64,000 bases of DNA, from contig CM022299.1 in the NCBI GenBank assembly GCA_011799875.1, positions 212,666,070 through 212,730,069 on the forward strand, written 5' to 3'. Below, piece by piece: positions 44,950 through 53,263 of this stretch (positions are counted from its first letter, which is position 1; each line of letters opens with the position of its first letter). The notes under the pieces are model-generated. The model searched no databases, had not been told where the DNA came from, and was given only the letters and a program-made list of their open reading frames with translations. Origin of the DNA: Thinopyrum elongatum (taxonomy: Eukaryota; Streptophyta; Magnoliopsida; Poales; Poaceae). A program made the translations under genes and the position numbers.

Positions 44950-46038
44950 ATGAAGAGATGGTTAAGGGGTTCTTCAAGCTGGAATACAAATGAAAATGAA
45001 AATGAGGAGAAGAAGAAGCCCAAGTGCAACCTTCCTCACACCACGGAGGTTCAGCCGTGTGAATGGCCAAGCGATGCATTCTTGAGGGCAGCCGGAATTT
45101 ATGATGATTTCTATTATTTGGCGGAGAATGCAAGCATCACCGACTTCCTCCATGATAAGTGTGAACAATACCTCCTACCCACTAATACCTTCATGCAAAA
45201 TTTTCACTTTCATGCTAGGAAGGATCCTCCCATGGTAGAATTTCACTTGTATGATGTGCCTAAGCAAATGGCACTTTATGATTTTTGCAATGTTTGCAAA
45301 TTACCTTATGAGGGCAGCGTCAGTGAACCACGTCCTAGAGGCATGGAGGACTTTATTGTTGAAACTACTGTAGGGGAAGAGAGAGGGGTGTCGAAAGCGA
45401 GAGTGGCTAGCTTACATTTTCCCGTTTTACGCTATTATTCTTTATTTTCTGGGAGATGTTCGATTGGTCGTGGGGAGAGCGGAGGCCTTAGTGCCCCGGA
45501 CCTTGCCATTTTGCGCCATGATTTGTATTGTGATAGAACTTTTAGTTTGGGCACCATTGTTGCTAGACGGTTGAACATGAACCGTATGAAGGGAACCATA
45601 TTTGGAGGCATCTATGCCTCTCGCCTTGCTAAACATTTTGAGATACCTATTAGGCATGATGAGGAGGAGGAGATGCTATTACCCACTAGATATTTGAACT
45701 ATAATAGTATGGTAGCGCATGATTTTATTAAAAAGGATAAGGAGCAGAGACTCCTCTATAACTTAGTATTTAGTCAGGGTACTTGTGAGACTATTGCTTT
45801 GCCTGCTTCTTCTCTGTTCGATATTTGTTCAGGCAGGTACACTATTATGCCCGAGGACATCTACAGATTTTGGGGTCTTGTACAACCCCCAGCACCTGAG
45901 CCAGCACCAGTTCCTGATCCATATCAGGAGCCCGTTTTTCAGTGGGAGCCACAGGAGCTTGCCAACCAGTGGAACCCCAGGACCCTCTGGAGTATCGAGG
46001 AGAGGGTTATTTTGAGCCATGGCCCTAGACCAACTTAG
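44950..46038 (+). CDS. A1 second ORF, ATHILA ORF-1-like (362 aa)
   Basis: ATG at 44950 in a good context (AAACAATGA), TAG at 46036-46038, no internal stop. A basic head (MKRWLRGSSS, EEKKKPKC) is followed by WPSDAFLRAAGIYDDFYYLAENA. The LHFPVLRYYSLFSGRCSIGR and GESGGLSAPDLAILRHDL region resembles the plant ATHILA ORF-1 family; then a Pro-rich tail (PPAPEPAPVPDPYQEP). No signal peptide or membrane helix is visible. Function is unknown; in Athila elements an extra ORF at this position is sometimes called env-like. It directly precedes AAGCTTGGGGGAG. Confidence 0.7.
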   Translation: MKRWLRGSSSWNTNENENEEKKKPKCNLPHTTEVQPCEWPSDAFLRAAGIYDDFYYLAENASITDFLHDKCEQYLLPTNTFMQNFHFHARKDPPMVEFHLYDVPKQMALYDFCNVCKLPYEGSVSEPRPRGMEDFIVETTVGEERGVSKARVASLHFPVLRYYSLFSGRCSIGRGESGGLSAPDLAILRHDLYCDRTFSLGTIVARRLNMNRMKGTIFGGIYASRLAKHFEIPIRHDEEEEMLLPTRYLNYNSMVAHDFIKKDKEQRLLYNLVFSQGTCETIALPASSLFDICSGRYTIMPEDIYRFWGLVQPPAPEPAPVPDPYQEPVFQWEPQELANQWNPRTLWSIEERVILSHGPRPT

Positions 46039-48146
46039 GCCAAAAGCCTAAGCTTGGGGGAGTACGTATCTCTCACCGACATTACATTCATGTTCACACA
46101 CTCATTTCAATTGTCGGTGTTCATACTTTTTCAATGTATCATCCATGTTAGTTTATTTCTTTTTCTAGCTTTCTTCTTGTGTGTTTGAAAAACTTTGAGA
46201 AAATCCAAAAAAATTAGTTCTCGCTTCTTTTTAGTTTTTCTTTCTAGTTTAATTTAGTTGTAGTATTAAAAGAAAACCCAAAAAGATTTCTTGTTCTTCT
46301 TTTGCTTGTTGGGAGCTTTCCCGTGTAAATAGTTTTTCTCGTTCTTGTTTGACTTTCTTCAGAAAAACAAAAACTTCAAAAAAATATTTCAGTGTGTTTC
46401 TTTGATATTATTTTCCTTTTCTTTGGGTTGTAAGGAGAAGACCATGATGAAAATGTTGAGTGGCTCTCATATGCATTATTGTTGACCTAACAGAGAGCCC
46501 ATATTACCTTGTTTTCTCCTTTGAATAAATGTTTGCAGATTCCAGCTTAGTCCAATGCACGTGCACTCTTATTATTATTCACATCGTTCGGTCGTGCAAG
46601 TGAAAGGCAATAATGATGATATATGATGAAATGATTGAGATGGAGAAAAGCTGGTACGAACTCGACCTGTTTTGTTTTTGTAAATATGATTAGCTCATCA
46701 TTCCTGATTCAGCCTATTATGAATGAAACATGTTCGCAATGACAATTAGAGATTATAGTTACTCATGCCATGCTTAATTAGCTAGGAGTGTATAATGGTT
46801 TGTCTTGTGTGCCAACATGCAAATTAAAATGGTTATGATGTAGTATGATAGGATGGTATCCTCCTTTGAATGATTTAAGTGGCTTGACTTGGCACATGTT
46901 CACGCATGTAGTTGAATCAAAATCAACATAGCCTCCATGATATTTATGTTCATGGTGATTTATATGCTACTCATGCTTGCACTCAATGTTGGTTAATCTC
47001 AATGCATGTTTATGACCGTTGTCGCTCTCTAGTTGGTCGCTCCTCAGTCTTTTGCTAGCCTCCACTTATACTAAGCGGGAATACTGCTTGTGCATCCACT
47101 TCCTTAAACCCAAAGTTGTTCCATATGAGTCCACCATACCTACCTATATGCGGTATTCACCTGCCGTTCCAAGTAAATTTGCATGTGCCAAACTCTAAAC
47201 CTTCAAATAATAATCTGTTTTGTATGCCCGAATCGCTCATGTAGTGACTGGGGGCTGTCAGTATATTCCATGCTAGGTGGGTTATTCTCACGATGAGTGT
47301 TGATTCACTTGTCATTCACAGGAAAGTGGCTGGTAATCGGGATGTCCAGTTCCATGCTCGAAATCAAATCAAAATATAAATTCAAACAAAACTCCCCCAG
47401 GATTGTTGTTGGTATGGACGGTACCCGTTGTTTCGGATCAGCCGTGGAGTGTGATTGTTGGTGGAGGGGGAGTAAAAACTTTACCATTCTGTTTGGGAAC
47501 CGCCTATAATGTATCTAGCATGGAAGATAGTGAGATCTCTTGGTTGTTATGTTGACAATGAAAGCATATGGCTCAAAATTATATTCATCTCTGTTTTAAA
47601 AGCTCCGAGCTCTGGCACCTCTACAAATCCCTGCTTCCCTCTGCGAAGGGACTATCTATTTACTTTTATGTAGAGTCATCATCCTCTTATAAAAGGCACC
47701 AGTTAGAGAGCACCACTGTCATTTGTATGCATTGTTATTAATTGATATTGAGTATGAGTGTGACTGGATCTCTTTTGCCATGAATTATAATGTCTAGTCA
47801 GTCCTTGATCTTCAGGGGTGCTCTGCATTTATGTTTTGCGGTCTCAGAAAGGGCTAGCGAGATACCATTTTGCCATATTATATCATGATTGTCTTGAAAA
47901 AAGTGTTGTCACCTAAGATATATTATTATTGCTCGCTAGTTGATTATGCCATTGATATGAGTAAATGTGAGACCTAAACGTTATTGTGAATATGTTTAGT
48001 TCATGATCTTTGCTGAAAACCTGAATGCTAGCTATACATATTTGCAACAACAAGATCAAACAGAGTTTGTAAAAGTTTTTCTTTGTCACTTTCAGTCTGT
48101 CAACTGAATTGCTTGAGGACAAGCAATGGGTTAAGCTTGGGGGAGT
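46039..48146 (+). other. A1 long 3' non-coding region
   Basis: About 2.1 kb without a supported ORF. It starts and ends with the same polypurine phrase AAGCTTGGGGGAG (46050-46062 and 48133-48145). The stretch 47020-47530 is colinear with the reverse complement of A2 60380-60870. Shared pieces include CATATGAGTCCAC, CCTACCTATATGCGGTATT, TTATTCTCACGATGAGTGTT and CTGTTTGGGAACCGCCTAT. Confidence 0.65.
48133..48145 (+). promoter_or_regulatory. A1 polypurine tract
   Basis: AAGCTTGGGGGAG immediately before the 3' LTR. An identical copy lies at 46050-46062, right after the second ORF. Confidence 0.75.
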
Positions 48147-49504
48147 TCATATGTCTCCATCGTATCTACTTTTCCAAACTCTTTTGCCCTTGTTTTGGAC
48201 TCTAATTTGCATGATTTGAATGGAACTCACCCGGACTGACGCTGTTTTCAGCAGAATTGCCATGGTGTTATTTTTGTGCAGAAATAAAAGTTCTCGGATT
48301 AACCTGAAAATTTACGGAGAATATTTTTGGAATATAAAAAAATATTGGTGAAAGAATCAACCAGAGGGGGGCCACCCAGAGGCCACAAGCCCTGGGGGCA
48401 CGCCCTGCAAGCTTGTGGGCCCCCTGGAGCCCCTCCGACCTCAACTCCAACTCCATATAACCCTATTCAGGGAGAAAAAAACCAAAGAGAAGGATTCATC
48501 GCGTTTTACGATACGGAGCCGCCGCCGCCTCTTGTTCTTCATCGGGAGGGCTGATCTGGAGTCTGTTCGGGGCTCCGGAGAGGGGTATTCGTTGCCATCA
48601 TCATCACCAACCTTCCTCCATCACCAATTTCATGATGCTCACCGCCGTGCGTGAGTAATTCCATCGTAGGCTTGCTGGACGGTGATGGGTTGGATGAGAT
48701 TTATCATGAAATCGAGTTAGTTTTGTTAGGGTTTGATCCCTGGTATCCACTATGTTCTGAGATTGATGTTGCTATGACTTTGCTATGCTTAATGCTTGTC
48801 ACTAGGGCCCGAGTGCCATGATTTCATATCTGAACCTATTATGTTTTCATGAATATATTTGTGTTCTTGATCCTATCTTGCAAGTTGTAGACACCTATTA
48901 CGTGTTATGATCCTCATACCCCAAGGTGACAATAATTGGGATTCTTTCCGGTGATTACCATAGTTTGAGGAGTTCATGTATTCACTAAGTGCTAATGCTT
49001 TGGTCCGGTTCTCTATTAAAAGGAGGCCTTAATATCCCTTAGTTTCTATTAGGACACCGCTGCCACGGGAGGGTAGGACAAAAGATGTCATGCAAGTTCT
49101 TTTCCATAAGCACGTATGACTATATTCGGAATGCATGCCTACATTATATTGATGAATTGGAGCTAGTTCTGTGTCACCCTAGGTTATAACTGTTGCATGA
49201 TGAATGCCATCCGACATAACTATCCATAACTGATCCGTTGCCTATGAGCTTTTCACATATTGATCTTTGCTAAGTTACTTTTCCACTACTACTGTTACTT
49301 TTGCCACCTTTACCGTTACTTCCATACTACTTTGCTACTGAAACTTTGCTGCAGATATTAAGTCTTTCAGGTGTGGTTGAATTGACAACTCAGCTGGTAA
49401 TACTTGGGAATATTCTTTGGCTCCCCTTGTGTCGAATCAATAAATTTGGGTTGAATACTCTACCCTCAAAAACTGTTGCGATCCCCTATACTTGTGGTTT
49501 ATCA
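48147..49504 (+). repeat. A1 3' LTR (1358 bp)
   Basis: Starts TCATATGTCTCC (the usual TGATACGTCTCC with the G of the terminal TG changed) and ends CCCTATACTTGTGGTTTATCA. The C/G-rich U3 segment is at 48370-48425, followed by CCATATAACCC. The last 350 bases match L2. Confidence 0.85.
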
Positions 49505-49528
49505 ACCCCCGGTCCCAGAACCCCGACA
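49505..49528 (-). repeat. T2 5' LTR remnant (24 bp)
   Basis: Identical at 23 of 24 positions to 8111-8134, the edge of T2's 3' LTR (GGTCCCAGAACCCCGACA core). It is followed directly by ATGAG at 49529-49533, the partner of 7255-7259. Confidence 0.85.
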
Positions 49529-49533
49529 ATGAG

Positions 49534-50679
49534 GTATTTTTACCTAGAAAAAATAAGGAGAGGACTTTCGGGACAGAGCGCCACCGTCTCGAGGCGGAAC
49601 TTGGGAAGGAGCACTTTTGCCCTTTGGCGGGACGATTCCGCCAGTGGAACTTCCCTCTGGGAGGGGGAAATCGAAGCCATCGTCATCACCAACAACCCTC
49701 TCATCTTTGAGAGGCCAATCTTCATCAACATCTTCAACAGCACCATCTCATCTCAAACCCTAGTCCATCTCTTGTGTTCAATCTTTGTATCGAAACCTCA
49801 GATTGGTACCTGTGGGTGACTAGTAGTGTTGATTACATCTTGTAGTTGATGCTAGCCGGTTTATTTGGTGGAAGATTATATGTTCAGACCCATTATGATA
49901 TTTGTTACTCCTCTGATCTTGAGCATGAATATGTTGTGTGAGTAGTTACTTTTGTTCTTGAGGACACGGGAGAAGTCATGTTGCAAGTAATCATGTGAAT
50001 TTGATATGCGTTTGATATTTTGATGATATGTATGTTGTGATTCCCTTAGTGGTGTTTTGTGAACGTCGACTACATGACACTTCACCAACTTTGGGCCTAA
50101 GGGAATGCATTGTGGAGTAGTTATTAGATGATGGGTTCCTAGATTGATAGAAGCTTAAACCTTTAGTTTATGCGCTATTCCGTAAGGGGCTCATTTGGAT
50201 CCATATGTTTAATGCTAGGGTTAGATTTTGTCTTAATTCTTCTTTCATAATTGCGGATGCTTGCGAGGGAGATAATCATAAGTGGGAGGCTTGTTCAAGT
50301 AAGAACAACACCCAAGCACCGGTCCACCCACATATCAAATTATCAAAGTAGTGAACGCGAATCAAACCAACATGATGAAAGTGACTAGATGAAATTCCCG
50401 TGTGTCCTTGAGAACGTGTTACTTATTATCAGAGACCGTTCCGGCCTGTCCTTTGCTATCAAAAGGATTGGGCTACCTTGATGCACTTATTGTTACTATT
50501 GCTACTCGTTACTTGTTACAAATTATCTTGCTATCAAACTACCTGTTACCGACAATTTCAGTGCTTGCAGAAATTACCTTGCTGAAAACCACTTGTCATT
50601 TCCTTCTGCTCCTAGTTGGGTTCGACACTCTTACTTATCGAAAGGATTACGATTGATCCCCTACACTTGTGGGTCATCA
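49534..50679 (+). repeat. L1: Athila-type LTR, right part
   Basis: Resumes the LTR begun at 6886 (GTATTTTTACCTAGAAAAAATAAG) and ends GATCCCCTACACTTGTGGGTCATCA at 50679, a standard WHAM/Sabrina-like terminus. Short overlapping frames inside are not coding. Confidence 0.85.
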
Positions 50680-51377
50680 GCATTTAATAGTTTACTTTGG
50701 TGTGTGCAAATGTCATGCGTGTACAAGCCACCTATGTAATTGGATGTTTAATTTGGTTATGCAATCATGTCCTTATAAGTATATATGTTGTTGTTCTACA
50801 TGCCATCACATCGCACACAGACCATACTAGGGAAATGGTCGGTGATGAATTCATAAATTGCTGACATTTGTATACCAGGAAGCGTTTGCCCACAACACAC
50901 ACAGCTTATTAGCAGCAATCGTCTGTGTTATTATCGGTCTTCGCACACATTTCTGATTACGGACTTGTTTGCTGCGTATCACACACATCTTGTTTACACG
51001 AAACATTTCTGTTCTCTTGGCTCAACACAAACAGTTCATCCGAGTGAACTATATGCCCTCTATCGCACACACCTTGATCTAGGTGACCGTTTCTATTGTG
51101 TTGCCTAATCAGAAATAGTTCATCCGAGTGAACTGTATGCTGTATATCGCACACACCTTCATTTGGCTGCCCATTTCTGTTGTTCTGGCTCATCACAAAC
51201 AATTCATTGGAGTGGACCCTATGCCATGCATCGCACATGCAACTATAATCTGAATCATGTTTGACGTCTCCGTCATCGCAAACATTTCATGTCATTTTTG
51301 ACGGTTTTATTACAACACTGTTTGTGATTAATGCATCGCACATAGTTTCCACGAAGGGTCTCTGATTAATGCATCAC
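50680..51377. mobile_element. DNA-transposon-like segment with 84-bp repeats
   Basis: AT-rich start with no coding domain, then a repeat array. TACTAGGGAAATGG near 50826 recalls the ends of Triticeae CACTA transposons, and subterminal repeat arrays are usual for that group. No intact terminal inverted repeat or transposase was found, so the class is not settled. The right end meets LTR piece L2. Confidence 0.4.
50977..51228. repeat. Three 84-bp tandem repeat units
   Basis: Unit starts at 50977, 51061 and 51145, and a partial fourth at 51229, all TATCRCACAC-like. Spacing is exactly 84. On the minus strand all units stay in one open frame, giving VHSDELF repeated every 28 residues. Confidence 0.85.
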
Positions 51378-51750
51378 CTATTGTGTATCGCTCTAGGTTG
51401 TGACTGTTACATGATGAATGTCATCCAACACAAATATCCATCGCTGATCCAATGCCTACTCTTTTCTCATATTGATCTTTGCCAAGTTACTGTTGTTGTT
51501 GCTGCTGTTACAATCACTACAATAATGCTACTGTTACTATTCCCGCTACTATTGCTACTATCAAAACTATCAAACTACTATGCTACTAAATACTTTGCTG
51601 TGGATATTTAGCTCTCCAGGTGTGGTCGAATTGACAACTCAACTGCTAAGGCTTATAAATATTCTTTGGCTCCCCTTGTGTCGAATCAATAAATTGGGTA
51701 AAATATTACCCACAAAGACTATCATGATCCCCTATACTTGTGGGTTATCA
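51378..51750 (+). repeat. L2: Athila-type LTR fragment (3' end)
   Basis: Colinear with A1 LTR 49165-49504 (TGATGAATG-CATCC, CTTTGGCTCCCCTTGTGTCG). Ends CCCCTATACTTGTGGGTTATCA. The left side is cut at the repeat segment. Confidence 0.8.
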
Positions 51751-51927
51751 CTGGCCAGAGAGCTCAGACAAGAGAATCCACAGAAAATGGCAACCCTCAC
51801 ACAGGTGATGACTTGATTGTGTGCTGGTGAAGACAACTGGTTGCCTCGAAAGAGCAGCCGTACTGGCGACCCAGGCACATCCAAAGTTTGCGACGGGAAC
51901 GGAAAACCACAGCGTAGTAGAAATAAC
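51751..51927. other. Unassigned segment
   Basis: About 177 bases between L2 and the T4 LTR. I see no ORF, repeat or similarity to other parts of the window. Confidence 0.5.
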
Positions 51928-53163
51928 TGTTGGAGATATGCCCTAGAGGCAATCATGTATGATGATATTTCCTATGTGTTTATGAATAAAGATAGTCCTT
52001 GGACATTATCAATGATGTGTATCAGCAAGTACGTGACTTGTTTGTGGGACTATGCATTGTATGATGACTGTCATAAGAGGTCCCTAGTCGAAAGGGTTGT
52101 GTGGACGCGCAACCGACTAGACTAGCATATGACACGGTGGATGGCTCGATCTCACTAGCCATGGAGCATTGGATGCTACCAGGATAATACGGACTCGGAA
52201 GGATCTGGTCGGATTCGACATAGTCGGATCCGAGTCGAGATAACGTCCAAGTTGGACTGTTGGTGCAACAGACCCTGGGTCCATTACATGGACTGTGCAC
52301 AGGCCAGAGACAAGATTACAAGACCAAGATCATACCAAACAAGGTGGATCAATTCCTTTGAAGGATCCAAGTGCAAGTCGAGAAGGCCAAGGTGAGCCAG
52401 AGGAACGAGGCATCGCTAAGGGAAGGGCCTACCTTGCCGGGCAGGCGAGCCTGGCAGGGTTGGGTTTTGCCCCGGAAGCAAGCTCCCAGATCGTCCCGGC
52501 AGGCCTGCCAGGGCTGGCGGAGGCAAGCCACTCCACCGCTCCACCTCACAAGCTATGCAAGTCAGTAATCAAAGCAGTGTCGAGCCCCAAGGTGACTAAG
52601 TGGCTGCTTTTTGCCACATGGCAGCCACTTCCTACAGCAAACACCTCCATATGACACCCGTCCTGAGACATGTCAAGCGAGCAGGCGCGAAGCCGGCAAA
52701 ACAGCCTGGCAGGGCCTGCCGGGCGAGCTGTGATGTGACACTGAGCAGCGCATTTAATGCGCTCTGTCAGCCTGCAGAGTTAGATATGATAGCACTGTTA
52801 GCTATCTAATTAGTATGCAAAGACTGATTTGCCACTGTGGTGACCCCTTAATCTATAAAAGGAGGCCCATGGCAATGGTATAAAGGGTTGGACCCTCGCA
52901 TATCCATACGCGCGTAGCCACTCTCGCCCCCAGAGCGACCTTGCCGGGCGAGCGTGCTGCGTCCACCACCATTATCCACCATCAATCCACCAAAGCAGGA
53001 GTAGGGTTTTATGCCTCGTGGCGGCTCGAACCTGGGTAAAGACTGCCCGTGTGATCTCTGCCGTGCTGCGCGACGCTTCTCCGCTCTTTGTGCAACGTGC
53101 CCATCCCCCCGCTGAACCAAAAGGGGCTCATGGCCCCATAGGTGGCCGTGGTTTCCCACGACA
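51928..53163 (+). repeat. T4 5' LTR (about 1236 bp; left edge less certain)
   Basis: Ends CCCACGACA. The 3' two-thirds parallels the T1 LTR: GCATTTAATGCGC, GCCACTGTGGTGACCCCTT, TATA box at 52854-52860, GGAGGCCCATGGCAA, and the R-like block near 52992-53040. The left edge is set at TGTTGGAGATATGCCCTAG, which resembles BARE/Angela Copia LTR starts rather than T1's TGTCGG. The true Tat LTR start could therefore lie further right. Confidence 0.7.
52854..52860 (+). promoter_or_regulatory. T4 LTR TATA box
   Basis: TATAAAA in ATCTATAAAAGGAGGCCC. The T1 LTR has the parallel ATATAAAAGGGAGGCCC on its strand. Confidence 0.7.
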
Positions 53164-53167
53164 TCTT

Positions 53168-53185
53168 TGGTGTGCCAGGTAGGGG
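53168..53185 (+). promoter_or_regulatory. T4 primer-binding site
   Basis: TGGTGTGCCAGGTAGGGG, four bases after the LTR; the counterpart of the T1 site. Confidence 0.7.
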
Positions 53186-53263
53186 GATCACTTGCGCGAA
53201 ACCGAGAGCGTATGCTACGCGTCATCTTCATCGACATTTTCATCGTCGACGGCATCATCAACT

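Larger units (their letters stand above)
41688..49504 (+). mobile_element. A1: Athila-type Gypsy element, 5'-truncated and lacking RT/integrase
   Basis: Plus-strand internal region with gag-protease, a second ORF, a long 3' untranslated region and a 3' LTR (48147-49504). The 5' LTR, primer-binding site and gag N-terminus are deleted at the T3 junction. There is no reverse transcriptase or integrase between protease and the second ORF. The right flank ACCCC (49505-49509) is the surviving target copy: A1 inserted in T2's 5' LTR, 24 bases from its end. Confidence 0.85.
7260..49528 (-). mobile_element. T2: non-autonomous Tat-type Gypsy element (nested host)
   Basis: Target duplication ATGAG is present at 7255-7259 and 49529-49533. 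The 3' LTR is at 7260-8134 and a 24-base remnant of the 5' LTR at 49505-49528. T2's own sequence is 7260-9161, 23790-28444 and 49505-49528. The remainder is S1, T3 and A1 inserted into it. It has gag-protease, a shrunken reverse-transcriptase relic and no recognisable integrase, plus an antisense B3-like ORF near the 3' LTR. It would have needed enzymes from an autonomous relative to move. Confidence 0.85.

Noticed and set aside
50957..51238. 93-codon minus-strand frame with repeated VHSDELF peptides
   Set aside because: The open frame follows from an 84-base repeat whose period is a multiple of three; no start context or domain supports a gene.
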